From positions 52,598,278-52,662,277 of the forward strand of contig CM072526.1 in assembly GCA_036898135.1 (NCBI GenBank): DNA of 64,000 nt, read 5' to 3'. The stretch comes from Oncomelania hupensis. Taxonomy: Eukaryota; Mollusca; Gastropoda; Littorinimorpha; Pomatiopsidae. Within the stretch, counting starts at the first letter, position 1, and every line of letters begins with the position of its first letter. The translations under genes and the position numbers were made by a program. Below are positions 1-11,354 of the stretch, in pieces. The notes below the pieces were generated by a model. It had not been told where the DNA came from and searched no databases. It saw nothing but the letters and a program-made list of their open reading frames with translations.

Positions 1-350
1 TGTACGATTTATAAAAATGTAGATGAAGTCTGTTATCTAACCTTATCTTCTTTCCCATTAATTAACATAGTCAGATAAACAGTTATCATAATTTCTTATC
101 ATGTTTCTAGTTCATATCTCATCGTTGCGTTCTGATATTATGACTTCTCATTCCTACTTTGTATGACCGGTAAAAAAACAAAAAAAAGGAACAGCCAGAT
201 AAAGTTAGATTGTCCAATAGTAACCTCACCTCAGTTAATGATCCATCTGCCTAAGACATATGTTATCGTGGTCTCAATCATATATTACGGTTTATAGTAA
301 TTGTTATTGATGACAGAAAAAGTTTGAACGGTTTGTTAAGTTATGGTAAA
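1..350. other. A/T-rich sequence, nothing recognised
   Basis: No open frame of note, RNA gene or repeat seen before the tandem array begins. Confidence 0.6.
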
Positions 351-1090
351 GCTGTGTAGTCTAACCTTTAGCTACTTCACTTGTTAAGCTTTGTAGTCTA
401 ACCTTTAGCTACTTCACTTGTTAAGCTTTGTAGTCTAACCTTTAGCTACTTCACTTGTTAAGCTTTGTAGTCTAACCTTTAGCTACTTCACTTGTTAAGC
501 TTTGTAGTCTAACCTTTAGCTACTTCACTTGTTAAGCTTTGTAGTCTAACCTTTAGCTACTTCATTTGTTAAGCTTTGTAGTCTAAACTCTAGCTACTTC
601 ACTTGTTAAGCTGTTTAGTCTAACCTTTAGCTACTTCACTTGTTAAGCTGTTTAGTCTAACCTTTAGCTACTTCACTTGTTAAGCTTTGTAGTCTAACCT
701 TTAGCTACTTCACTTGTTAAGCTGTTTAGTCTAACCTTTAGCTACTTCACTTGTTAAGCTTTGTAGTCTAACCTTTAGCTACTTCACTTGTTAAGCTGTT
801 TAGTCTAACCTTTAGCTACTTCACTTGTTAAGCTGTTTAGTCTAACCTTTAGCTACTTCACTTGTTAAGCTGTTTAGTCTAACCTTTAGCTACTTCACTT
901 GTTAAGCTTTGTAGTCTAACCTTTAGCTACTTCACTTGTTAAGCTGTTTAGTCTAACCTTTAGCTACTTCACTTGTTAAGCTTTGTAGTCTAACCTTTAG
1001 CTACTTCACTTGTTAAGCTGTTTAGTCTAACCTTTAGCTACTTCACTTGTTAAGCTTTGTAGTCTAAACTCTAGCTACTTCACTTGTTAA
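351..1090. repeat. 37-bp minisatellite, 20 units
   Basis: The interval is 740 bp, exactly 20 units of 37 bp. Units contain 'tctaacctttagctacttca' followed by 'cttgttaagc'. Two main variants alternate at the start of the unit, 'gctttgtag' and 'gctgtttag'. The first six or so units are of the first kind and later ones are mixed. A rarer variant, 'taaactctagc', occurs near 580 and again in the last unit, which suggests block duplication inside the array. Confidence 0.95.
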
Positions 1091-2289
1091 AATCTCACAA
1101 CTCCTTGTTGCTGTGTCCGGATATTACAGCTCCATCTCTGTAGTAATGGAGATTGATAAAAGAGCACAGTCAAGTCTAAATGTAGTGTAGGGATGTTTGG
1201 TTGATACTATATATCCACACCGCTGGTCTTGTACAGAAATACAATGTTTTTAGTGGAAGCTAAAGATCTTAGTTCCGGCTGGACTATTAATAATGGTCAC
1301 ATGCATACATAGGCTACAATTATATCCAACTTCCTAAGAAACCGAACGTGCGTTGCAAAGGTCAAAAGTATAGTACTTATAGGCCATCAGTGCCTGTTTA
1401 TATACAAAGCATCGCTCAACCTCTTGGTTAAATACCAGCAAAGATTAAGGTACAAGTATTATTGCCAGATCTGGGCATGCGTTCAACAAAGTGTCTTAAT
1501 AAAATTAATTCAATATTATGCTCTCAATAAATTAACTTAATAAGGTCAATCAACTGAAGTTGGGAAACATCGTAAATAACACAACAGATTAATTAGTCCC
1601 TAAATAACACCAAACTCTCTTAACGGCCAATATTACGGACGCTGTTTTTGTTCTGACTCGTTAAAACATCCTAAACGGACGATTCTAAAATATACATAAT
1701 TATCGGTCGACCCAAATAATAGTGATTCCAACCTTGGACTGTTAATAATAAGTCCGACAGTAGTTCTGTCTGTCCAAAGACGCCACAAGACCACTGTAAA
1801 CTAAGAGAACCGCTCAACAGAATGAACCCCAACACACTCCTAGTCCTTCTGAATCTATTTATCCTCAAACGAAAACCACACCATCAGCAATTCAACCTGT
1901 GGACAATTTATTAACATTGCTTCTGAACATTATAGCATTGTTTGTTTTTATTCGGGCTCTTTAAAACATGTCTAGGGATGATTCTAAAACAAGAGTATCG
2001 CTTGACAAAATGAGCGTAACTGCTCTTATTGAAACCATCAATGCCGAAATGAATGTAGCGCCAGCATTAATATACAGCCGGCATTGTGAAATACGGTGCA
2101 GTGATTAACCAGACGACTACATTAGTAGATTAAATATAATATTACATGATTATACGCCTACATCTTTCTTTGTTTTAATAATCGCTTCGAGGTAAACGGC
2201 GATCCCTTTGCTTGCTGATCGAACGCCCACACAAATTCTTCAAATAAAATGTTCTAGCACCCATTGGTTTTTCTATCACCCTTCTTTCT
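1091..2289. other. No gene seen; a diverged local duplication
   Basis: No convincing coding sequence. Around 1640-1695 and 1935-1995 two stretches share 'ttaaaacat' followed by 'gattctaaaa' and similar flanks, which suggests an old local duplication of about 300 bp. Nothing else was recognised. Confidence 0.4.
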
Positions 2290-2314
2290 CCCCCCCCCCC
2301 CCCCCTCCTCCCCA

Positions 2315-2355
<41 letters not shown>
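2290..2355. repeat. poly-C tract followed by (CT)n
   Basis: A C-run (2290-2305), mixed C-rich sequence, then about 17 CT dinucleotides. The proline- or arginine/glutamate-rich frames across it are simple-sequence artefacts. Confidence 0.9.
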
Positions 2356-2359
<4 letters not shown>

Positions 2360-3089
2360 CGCTGGCATAAACTCTTTTAAACAGCAAAAAGAAACAGTTG
2401 GTGAGGGAATACCGCTGTGACTTGGTTCCTTGGACGCATGTATATAAAATCCCAAATGGTTCCTCAGATTAATGTGCGAGAGTCTACATCGCAGCGGTGA
2501 AAATGGTTTAATGGCTTTCACCAGTTTCTTCAAAACAAAGTAAAAATTGGCCACAGCCATGTTTAACACTTGAGGCTGAACTAGCCTCTGACCTCTGAGT
2601 GTGGATCCAATGCTGATTGCACTGAACGGCTACAGAGCAATTTATCTGCACTGGGGACGTGCTGGGCTTGACGCACGTGCTACGGACAAAGCCGTCCAAC
2701 AATAGCGAAAAATGAAAAAAGCCGGAAGCAAACTGGATGACTGGAGAACTCCAGAGATGCTGAGGTAAAAGAGGAGAGAATGGTGCCTGCATGGCTGACA
2801 ACAGCGTCTGTCACAGTTGAGTATCTGGCTTCTCCCTCAGACAGTTGTAAAGGCCAATATGTATTATATAACTACCTTTTTTCCTTCCTGTCCTTTTAAC
2901 CTCGCATCCTCCACCCATTACTATCATCCACCCACACCGTCCCTACCTCCCCCCAAAGCCGACCGGGGTGGTCAATGGGCTGAAATGAGGTATGGGTTGA
3001 AACTCCAGACAAGGGATACCCGCACTTGGTACAGTGATGGCGTGAAATAGTATATACCGCAATTTTCACAATCAAATTCAGATTACATT
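2356..3089. other. No feature recognised
   Basis: Short frames only, with no domain-like sequence. Confidence 0.4.
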
Positions 3090-3148
3090 ATTAATCCACA
3101 TTGCGCTTTGAACTGATGCCATTAGGAAAAAGCGCCATATAAATACCC

Positions 3149-3216
<68 letters not shown>
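3090..3216. repeat. SINE/LINE 3' domain with (ATT)n tail
   Basis: 'ttgcgctttgaactgatgcc' at 3101 is followed by 'aaaagcgccatataaata' and about 22 ATT triplets (3149-3216). The pair 'gcgctttga' and 'gcgccatataaat' before an ATT microsatellite is a 3' end shared by many animal retroposons. No 5' tRNA-like head is visible next to it, so this is probably a truncated copy. The family is not identified. Confidence 0.6.
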
Positions 3217-3639
3217 GGAAAATTACATAGAACTTCTAGGTACAAAAACTGTTAAAAGCCAAACACCCCCCCACACTCCCCTCCCGAATTCATGTTTCCT
3301 TACCAGGCTTTCGCCCTTAACTCAATGTGTTACAGAAACGATATTACAAAAAATTCTCCTTGACAGAATTTAACAGGGAAGTTTGGGAAAGAGGAAAAAG
3401 AAATCAATGAAGTTATAAAAACCAGCCTACCAGGAAATGAATAAATCAGGACGTGGGGATTTGAAAAGTGTGCTGGCGCCACTTCAGACAATAGAAAAGC
3501 TGCGAAGCGTGATGCAACTTGCTATCAAGGAATGAAGTTTTGCTGGGATCGACGCGTTCAGTGTGGACCCAAGCCTCTACATGGCCGTAGCAGGGAAATA
3601 GTACGTCACCTGGCATTAACCTATCGTGAACGAGGTGAC
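3217..3639. other. No feature recognised
   Basis: Only short frames without domain-like content. Confidence 0.4.
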
Positions 3640-3875
3640 CCAACACGCCTCACCTCATGGCCCTCATCGTCACATACCACATAAGAGATGGAACCACATA
3701 GTTTCTGCTGGTTCAACTCCCGTGGTGGGCAACATAAAAAGTGGCCATTTTCACTGTCCATCTTAACAGTGTGATTGCTCTGATGGTTCAGTGTTGATTG
3801 AGGTCCCTGCTCTCTCCTCTCTGGGATGGTTATCCCCGTCTGCCGTATCGCCAATGGTGGATGTAGACGTTAAAC
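3640..3875 (+). mobile_element. Degenerate tRNA-derived SINE, family S2, copy 1
   Basis: A perfect Pol III B-box match 'ggttcaactcc' lies at 3710-3720, followed by 'cgtggtgggcaacataaaa'. The body has 'gattgctctgatggttcag', 'tgttgattgaggtccc', 'ccccgtctgc' and the end 'gttaaacttcaa'. The same order of blocks occurs on the minus strand at 17625-17790, so these are two diverged copies of one family. The A-box region is too degraded to define the 5' end with certainty. No clear target-site duplication was seen. Confidence 0.7.
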
Positions 3876-3996
3876 TTCAAAATGTATTCGTGTAAGCTGT
3901 GCTATGTTTACAAACAAGTTTTTGGTGAACACTTTCTTTTCCCTCCCGGCTATGGAGAGGTTCCATTAAAATCCATCTCCCCTGGCAGTGGTCGTT

Positions 3997-4172
3997 GAAG
4001 AAGAAGAAGAAGAAGAAGAAGAAGAAGAAGAAGAAGAAGAAGAAGAAGAAGAAGAAGAAGAAGAAGAAGAAGAAGAAGAAGAAGAAGAACAACAACAACA
4101 ACAAGAAGAACAAGAACAAGAACAAGAACAAGAACAAGAACAAGAACAAGAAGAACAAGAACAAGAAGAACA
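3997..4172. repeat. Compound microsatellite (GAA)n then CAA/CAAGAA units
   Basis: About 30 GAA triplets on the plus strand are followed by a short CAA run and then 'aacaag' hexamers. Polyglutamate, polylysine and polyserine frames across it are artefacts. The purine-only strand makes triplex (H-DNA) formation possible in principle. Confidence 0.95.
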
Positions 4173-4847
4173 AAAAGAAGAACGGGAGAAAACTGAGTAC
4201 AAAGTTAATGAATGTTTTATTGAAGCTAGACTACAGTTTCCAAGGGGAACTTTCATAAATTTTGACAAGGAAGCGACAACTTAGCCAGGAACAAACAACT
4301 TGGAACAACTTTGCCAGGAAGCGGCAAATTGAGAACAAGTTTATCATAACGCGAGGTGTTAGGGCGAGACAGAAGAGGAACCAATCATGTTAAGCCAACC
4401 TCCATGGGAACGAGACCTTGTTAACTCACAGCGGATGGAAAAAGTCTGTGGGGAAAGTTTAAAAAAAAAGTCACGCCAGCGATGAGACAAGTACGTCATA
4501 GGTTTAAGTTATGATCCAATTCTGGTACATGCAACAGGTCTGACTGGAATATCATCGTTTTAGTATTATGACATAACTCTTGGAAATGTCGCAGACGAGA
4601 CTAGTACCTCGTGGATTTCAGTTACGACCCATCTCTCTTACATTTAAAAGTATAGAGCACTGACAGTAAATTTGGCACAAATGTGTCCCAGGAACCTTGT
4701 TTCATAAAACCAATTCATCTGATGACTGTGTTCTTTACCTAGGCCGACAACCTGCCCAATATCCCGAGCGGAATAATTTAATCAAGCCCGTTATGCGCGC
4801 GCGGTGAAGGAAATTATTATCTGGTAACAAAGTTGATATAATAGGGG
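4173..4847. other. No gene; a small internal duplication
   Basis: Near 4280-4330 'gccaggaa' plus 'aacttggaacaac' recurs, a short local duplication. Nothing else was recognised. Confidence 0.4.
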
Positions 4848-5320
4848 TATTGTTATTTTATTATTTATTTAATCGTTCTTATATAGCGCTTTTCCAGCTC
4901 AAGAGCTGCTCAAGGCGCTGGCCGATACAGGATCTAACTCAAGCCGCCCGAGACGCCCACCCGCAGCCTTTGGGCGCATGGTCTGACGCCCGGACAACTG
5001 AGCACAATCCTGGGCAGCCAGGGAGGGGGGAGAAGGACCTAGGTGCATGCTGGGTGTGTTCTTGTCACCGGCACTCACCCGTCTAGGACATGAGCGTCAG
5101 GATCTTTGTCTAGGACATGAGCGTCAGGATTTTTAAAGTCCGTTATGATGGAATGTAGGCGACACAAACTAGACCTCGGTTTATACTCTCATCCGAAGGA
5201 GTAGGAAAACAGGAGTAAAGTGTCTTTCCCAGGGACACAACACAATGGCCCGGCCAGGGCTCGAACCCGGGACCTTCAGATCCGCAAGCCGATGCACTAC
5301 CATTAGACCACAGTGCCTCC
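4848..5320 (-). mobile_element. tRNA-headed SINE, family S3, full-length-like copy
   Basis: Read on the minus strand, a tRNA-like head starts at about 5320. The A-box-like 'tggtctaatgg' is at 5300-5310 and the B-box-like 'ggttcgagccc' at 5257-5267. The 3' end carries 'ggccagcgccttgagcagc' and 'gcgctatataagaacg' before an A/T-rich tail at 4848-4870. Between these, a 26-bp segment containing 'gtctaggacatgagcgtcag' is duplicated in tandem (about 5080-5131). The cloverleaf is imperfect and no single isoacceptor can be named. No clear TSD was found, so the copy is not recent. A 3' fragment of the same family lies at 31060-31142. Confidence 0.75.
5257..5310 (-). promoter_or_regulatory. Internal Pol III promoter (A and B boxes) of S3 SINE
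   Basis: On the minus strand, 'tggtctaatgg' (5300-5310) fits the A-box consensus TRGNNNAANGG loosely and 'ggttcgagccc' fits the B box GGTTCRANYCC with small deviations. Spacing is tRNA-like. Activity is inferred. Confidence 0.5.
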
Positions 5321-5540
5321 AGCTAGATAGAAAGACTGGGAGGCTTACTAGATCGTAGACAGGTGGGAATAGCCTGGTAAATCAGAGGCACTGGCCGTCC
5401 AGTCCATCTCGCTAATCAGTGAAGGCAACACCTCATCTCACATATTTCACACAATAAACACACAGCAGTTGAATAACGGCAAACAAGCATCAATACCAAA
5501 CAAGCTGACCCCTCAATTGCCCAGTAAAGATTTCTAACTG

Positions 5541-5616
5541 ATCACTATTGCTTTGCTTTGCTTATATAAATTAACGTCCCCGGACACAATGCGTATAGGG
5601 GACAATAATCACTATT
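5541..5616 (-). mobile_element. Ultrashort hairpin retroposon B1 with 9-bp TSD
   Basis: The 58-bp insertion 5550-5607 is bounded by perfect 9-bp direct repeats 'atcactatt' (5541-5549 and 5608-5616). Read on the minus strand it is 4 nt, then a hairpin with stem 'gtcccc'/'ggggac' and an inner ACGC/GTGT pairing, then an A/T-rich stretch and an (AAAGC)n-like tail. The core recurs at 53181-53232 and 56030-56090, also with TSDs. Microsatellite tail plus TSD indicate target-primed reverse transcription. No protein or Pol III promoter fits in it, so it depends on a LINE. Whether it is a unit in itself or the repeatedly truncated 3' end of something longer cannot be decided here. Confidence 0.75.
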
Positions 5617-6143
5617 ACTGTCAGTTCCTCTCTCTATCCAAGGCCCAAACACAATGTGGTTGTTTATCCGTCCATCACAATCATTCAACATCTACGTGGT
5701 AGAATGGTGTCAGAAAAGATGACTCACTGTTGGGAAGACGACATCACAGGACACAATACTGGGTGGCTCAGGCGCTGGATTCCAATAAAGAAGTGGAAAT
5801 GGCGGGGAAAGATCAATGGTCGTCTGGCGGCCAATAAGCGGTCTTGCTGGATCGTTTGTTATCGCCGAGGCAAACACATTCATTGAACTACCATGCTGAC
5901 TGTACCTTCAGTGATTAATCTGTTAAATATTACCATCAGGCCGCTGATTTTCTACCCTGTTGGATATAGGGGTAAAGACAGCTAAATCTACGTACTGCTC
6001 CATTTTCACTATCCTGGAACGAATAGCAGTAAAACAATCACAATCAGAGTACTTCATTTAATTGTTTGTTAAAAGGCTAAATTGGAATAGAAATCAACAA
6101 TGGCAGTTAATCTCCAATAAAATGATGGACTATAAAGGAATAA
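5617..6143. other. No feature recognised
   Basis: One 76-codon frame at 5656-5886 has no recognisable domain and no repeat partner in the window. I would not call it a gene. Confidence 0.35.
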
Positions 6144-6832
6144 TTAGTTAGTTATTTATTCATTGCATACAGGGTCCAGCGGATTTCAAAAGCCGAATGA
6201 GGACCACAAAATCAGGACCACAACCCGGCCGAAAGAGGACTCACTCCCGAGCCGTTCAAAAAAGATCCACCGAAACAACCCCAGCGGCAACACCGAAGGC
6301 ACCCCAACCGCCAGTAACCCCACAACAAAGGCACCCCAACCGCCGGTCACCCCAAAACAAAGGCACCCCAACCGCCGGTCACCCCACAACAAAGGCACCC
6401 CAACCGCCGGTAACCAAACAACACGCAGGACACGCAGGACACACTCCAACCCATCGAACCCCCGCTCACAAAAACAAAACAGAACACAAGCATCACTACA
6501 AAACATCAACAAAATACATACACACAAATGCCCACATTGCCAAACAACAATCACAGGAAGCCCCAGCGACCACCTGGCAGAAAGCGCCCAACACCTCCAA
6601 GACGACCCAACGTGCAACAGACCCCACACACAAATGGGGAATTCCAGAAAAGTCCCCAAGAAAAAAGGTAGGTGACTGGTCTAGTGAAGAAGATTGTATA
6701 GTAGCTTGATAGAACAGACTAGGAATGAGAAAGACCAAAGGAGAAAGACAGTGACAGTGGAAATTTAAGCACTACATTTCCAGAAAGTGGGGATACTATT
6801 TATACAGAAACTCCCGGCACCCCCCCCCCCCC
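6144..6832 (-). mobile_element. Retroposon family A, copy 1 (near full length)
   Basis: Read on the minus strand, the element begins in a C/G-rich end, has a TATA-like 'tataaatag' followed by 'tatccccactttctgg', and ends with 'cgctggaccctgt' plus the tail 'tgaataaataactaactaat'. The variable microsatellite tail at this end is typical of LINE-dependent retroposons. Related copies lie at 21421, 25933, 46073, 46324, 47033 and 55372. This copy contains an internal 32-bp tandem amplification (6296-6420) that creates long threonine/proline-rich frames, which are not genes. No A/B boxes were seen, so it is not an ordinary tRNA SINE. It could also be the 3' UTR of an unseen LINE. No clear TSD. Confidence 0.75.
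6296..6420. repeat. 32-bp tandem repeat inside family A copy 1
   Basis: About four units of 'aaggcaccccaaccgccgg' plus 'taaccccacaac' in slightly varied form. Other family A copies have one unit at this place ('actgaaggcactccaccagc'), so the amplification is private to this copy. Confidence 0.8.
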
Positions 6833-7610
6833 TCCACAGGGGTTATCAATGAATAAACAGTGAACGGTGGGCAATGGAAGGTACACTGTCTTGCTTGACT
6901 TCCGACTGTTGCGCGCTATCTGCGGAACGAGGACTGATGAGGGAACATAGCCACTGCTTCACGAAACACCTTTTTCCAGTGATTAAAGACAACTTCAGGA
7001 ACCAGGAACTGTCAGTCTCAACATAGTCAATGGAAGCACCACCACTTGCATATCCTCAGTTGGGCAAGACCTAAGAGCTCGCTCACGTGGACTCCAAATA
7101 CTACGGGGATTGGATGAACTTTACCGTACATCACACATAGGCCATGCAAATGATCCAGTCACCAAATGCACCCCTTTCATTGGCAATAATCACCACTAGG
7201 AACCACATTGATAGGCTTTGTCACCGGAATGAACATTACAATAATGCAACAGTAGACCATTTGCAGAATGCTGTCTACAGCAGCAAATGGCTGTTGTTGG
7301 GGATGATTGCTTTCCCTTGTTTCTCCGCCCTATGAAAGGCAGGGCCGACAATCTATGCGAATAACGTCAATCTCAACATGGATAACTGAATAATATTTTT
7401 CAAAAACCCTTTGGAACTATACAGACATGTTACATTATAACGACAAAATACTGAAATGTAGGCAAGACATCACAGTATGACGGTTTAATTTTTTATTAAT
7501 GCAGGATCGGTGTAACGGTTGAAGGGCAATCCCAAATGTCAAATGTTGTGTAGCTTTTAGACAAATCTCAACATTTTCCTGTGGTGGCGTTCTACGATTG
7601 CGTCAAATCC
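6833..7610. other. No feature recognised
   Basis: Short frames without domain signals. Confidence 0.4.
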
Positions 7611-7655
7611 GATGGCTTCTTCTTTCTTTCTTTCTTTTTTTTTTTCTTTGACGTT
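7611..7655. repeat. Polypyrimidine tract (TTTC/T-rich)
   Basis: 'ttctttctttc' followed by a T-run. Nearby, 'gcgtcaaatccgatggcttc' and 'gcgtcaatcttgatggcttg' form a short imperfect duplication. Confidence 0.7.
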
Positions 7656-7808
7656 TCTGTCATTGCGTCAATCTTGATGGCTTGTGTGAGGCGTTTCAGT
7701 GATTACCACAAATCTGGCGGCTTTTTCTGTAACAATGGTTGTTTTTGGTTAAAACATCTGTAGGTACAAACTGTATTATTAATATTATTGTAATGTGTGT
7801 CATAATTA

Positions 7809-7873
<65 letters not shown>
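7809..7873. repeat. (GTA)n trinucleotide microsatellite
   Basis: About 21 TAG/GTA triplets without interruption. The polyvaline, polytyrosine and polythreonine frames over it are artefacts. Confidence 0.95.
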
Positions 7874-8129
7874 ATATGGAAGAGGCAGCACTCTATCACA
7901 ATCCACAGTAATAGAAGATGAAACACGCCATCATCTTCTCTGTCCGCCATCCATCAGGATAAAAGAAATTTCCAACAAAAGCTTAGCTATTGCCTCAGGA
8001 TAGAGAGCAGACACTGATCCATTGTTCCGTCTACAATGTAGCGTTGCAAATTATTTACTAGACCATTTTCCTCTAGCCAAGTGATTGCTCATGAACGATC
8101 ACACTGACCCCCAATACCCCTGTTCTCTC

Positions 8130-8131
<2 letters not shown>

Positions 8132-8186
<55 letters not shown>

Positions 8187-8190
8187 TTTC
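8132..8190. repeat. (CT)n with T-run
   Basis: About 23 CT dinucleotides followed by a run of about 13 T. Confidence 0.9.
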
Positions 8191-8423
8191 CAGGTGTTCA
8201 TGAGAACACGATGCGAATGGACAGATAGATAGATAGTTGTGGGTAAGGATGCAGATGTTTATGAGAAAATGATGCAATGAAGATAGTTGCATTTAAGAAT
8301 AAGGGAGAGAATACGTATATTTGAGAGAAAAATGATGGTAGAAAGCTCAATAACAGCGAGGATTAAAGCATGCGGGTGGGAGAAAATGAGGAATGATAGA
8401 TGTGGTATAAAACTAAAAGGGCA

Positions 8424-8425
<2 letters not shown>

Positions 8426-8502
<77 letters not shown>
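8426..8502. repeat. (GT)n microsatellite
   Basis: 38 GT dinucleotides, uninterrupted. Confidence 0.95.
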
Positions 8503-8503
<1 letters not shown>

Positions 8504-8699
8504 GTACCGTATACATTGAGTGTTAACTTAATGACACAAATTGTTTGATTTTTTAACTGGTTTGTCTTACTCGCATTTAAATCATGGACTAGTTTTAGGG
8601 ACGCGTACTTTTGTGTTTGTACATTTATGAGGCGTTTCAGTGTTGTTTTAATGTGGCCTTGAAACGAACAATGTGTTGTTTATTCAATAAAATGTCTTA

Positions 8700-8723
8700 C
8701 GTCTGTCTGTCTGTCTGTCTCTC

Positions 8724-8789
<66 letters not shown>

Positions 8790-8792
8790 CTG
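8700..8792. repeat. (GTCT)n merging into (CT)n
   Basis: Five GTCT units pass into about 35 CT dinucleotides with two small interruptions, a typical compound pyrimidine microsatellite. Confidence 0.9.
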
Positions 8793-9000
8793 TCACTGGG
8801 ATTTTAACGACACTCATTTCAATTAACCAATACTTCAGAATTTGGGTAAATATTAACTTGTACTTAAAACCACAATAAAAACGTTCGTACGAGAAGGATG
8901 ATAAGACAAAGGTGTGACGAAGAAAAAAGGAAAGCAAAAAACGTGAAGCAAAAGTTGAACTGTATAAATAATACATTCTCTTCGAATTTATGTATTATTA

Positions 9001-9211
<211 letters not shown>

Positions 9212-9303
9212 GGAGAAGAGTTGAGGAGGAGGGGGTGGTAGAGAGAGAGAGATGATAAAGAAAGCAACAAAGATCAGACTGAAGAGCATTAAGAGAGCAC
9301 TGA

Positions 9304-10185
9304 GCAAGCAATACCAATAGCATGAAATAGGCAACGTACTCATCCCTGTAAACAGCCCTATTTTCTCTGATCACATTCCATACGTCAAGCAATACCAATA
9401 GCATGAAATAGGCAACGAACTCATCCCTGTAAACAGCCCTATTTTCTCTGATCACATTCCATAAAGACAACGTCAAGCAATACCACTAGCATGAAATAGG
9501 CAACGTACTCATCCCTGTAAACAGCCCTATTTTCTCTGATCACATTCCATACAGACAACGTCAAGCAATACCAATAGCATGAAATAGGCAACGTACTCAT
9601 CCCTGTAAACAGCCCTATTTTCTCTGATCACATTCCATACAGACAACGTCAAGCAATACCAATAGCATGAAATAAGCAACGTACTCATCCCTGTAAACAG
9701 CCCTATTTTCTGTGATCACATTCCATAAAGACAACGTCAAGCAATACCAATAGTATGAAATAGGCAACGTACTCATCCCTGTAAACAGCCATATTTTCTC
9801 TGATCACATTCCATAAAGACAACGTCAAGCAATACCACTAGCATGAAATAGGCAACGTACTCATCCCTGTAAACAGCCCTATTTTCTCTGATCACATTCC
9901 ATAAAGACAACGTCAAGCAATACCACTAGCATGAAATAGGCAACGTACTCATCCCTGTAAACAGCCCTATTTTCTCTGATCACATTCCATAAAGACAACG
10001 TCAAGCAATACCACTAGCATGAAATAGGCAACGTACTCATCCCTGTAAACAGCCCTATTTTCTCTGATCACATTCCATAAAGACAACGTCAAGCAATACC
10101 ACTAGCATGAAATAGGCAACGTACTCATCCCTGTAAACAGCCATATTGTCTCTGATCACATTCCATAAAGACACCGTCAAGCAAT
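9304..10185. repeat. 88-bp minisatellite, about 10 units
   Basis: Units start 'aagcaataccaatagcatga' and contain 'actcatccctgtaaacagcc' and 'tctctgatcacattccata'. The period is 88 bp. The first unit lacks about 8 bp near its end. Two subtypes differ at 'caatagcatg' against 'cactagcatg' and 'acagacaac' against 'aaagacaac'. The first kind lies mostly to the left and the second to the right, as expected from stepwise amplification. Confidence 0.95.
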
Positions 10186-10211
10186 CCCTGTCACGCCACT
10201 TTAAAAAAATA

Positions 10212-10440
10212 ATCAATAAGAAGAAGAAGACAAGACGAGCACAAGATTTACTGAATCTAAATATAATTATTTTCGTCTGATGGAACTGGGATACAGAACT
10301 TCACAGCATCCCTTTCATACAATTTATACCCAAAGACTCGCAGAAGACAAGCGCAGACTTTCATGAATCTAAATTTCATTATTCGTCTGATGGAACTGGG
10401 ATGAAGAACATAAAAAACCTCCTTTCACTGACAAACAACA
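10212..10440. repeat. Imperfect tandem duplication, about 130-bp unit
   Basis: Both halves contain 'gaatctaaat', then 'attattcgtctgatgg' (first copy 'attattttcgtctgatgg') and 'aactgggat', separated by about 125-130 bp. No coding content. Confidence 0.7.
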
Positions 10441-11114
10441 AGCTGGAACTGAGAAAAGCACCACCAGCAAAGGTCGCTTCACGCAGGCGAGTCAAAAGGA
10501 ATAAATGTATGGGAAAAAGAGCTACGTCGCCAGCGACACAGGATCTTCATATCATCAATAATAGAACCGTCTTAATCTGTTATTCTTTTATTCTCTCGTT
10601 ACAAGGCTGTCATGTATAATTCAGACCCAAACTCTTTGGACGTGATCTGGACATGAAGAAGTTTTAACGCGATGGCTATCTGGGATCAATCGGCTCCACT
10701 GCGACGAGACAGGCGCAGGACAGAAGGAAATAGAAACCTTCAGACTCCGGTGACCAAGAGGAAGAGGACAAAAGACTGACAAAATGAATGACTAAAACAA
10801 AGACAGAACTAGAAAACATACAGCAGGAGGAAATGAAAATGATAGGAAGAAGGAGGAGCACGATAAAAGAAGAGGAAGTCACTAGTGACAAATATAAACA
10901 ATAACAAATATACAGCAATGACACGACCAACACTTACATTTTATTTTACAGTACGAAGAAGAAGAACAAGAAGAGGAGGATGGGGAGGAGGTAATAGTAC
11001 GTTTCTGACTGAAACAAAGAACTTTAGGAAGATGACAACCAACCAGAATTGTGGAAGGATGAAGAGGGAAGACGAGGATATTGACAAAGGTTTAGATTAG
11101 ACTAGATACTGATT
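10441..11114. other. No feature recognised
   Basis: Purine-rich low-complexity patches near 10850-11080 and no domain-like frame. Confidence 0.4.
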
Positions 11115-11172
11115 GTTTATAAGGTCCAGCGGACTGTTAGGAACCACATCAGGACTACACAAAACTATTCAA
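11115..11172 (-). mobile_element. Family A 3'-end fragment
   Basis: On the plus strand 'ataaggtccagcggactg' followed by 'ggaaccacatcaggac' matches the 3' end of family A in reverse orientation. It is truncated soon after. No convincing TSD. Confidence 0.55.
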
Positions 11173-11354
11173 ATCCAGAACAGACCGCTGATACATTGAA
11201 ATATAATAAAAGATGTACAGAAAGTAACTTTTCTGCTGAACAATCACACAAACAAAATGACATGACATATGCGACAAAATAAACCAACATCACGTATAAA
11301 TGTAAACAAGTTTTGACCATTGCAAACTTTAACAATCTCTTTAAAAGGAAGAGG

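Noticed and set aside
6163..6709. Two overlapping 170-codon frames in family A copy 1
   Set aside because: They lie antisense to the element and are kept open by its private 32-bp amplification; other copies do not preserve them.
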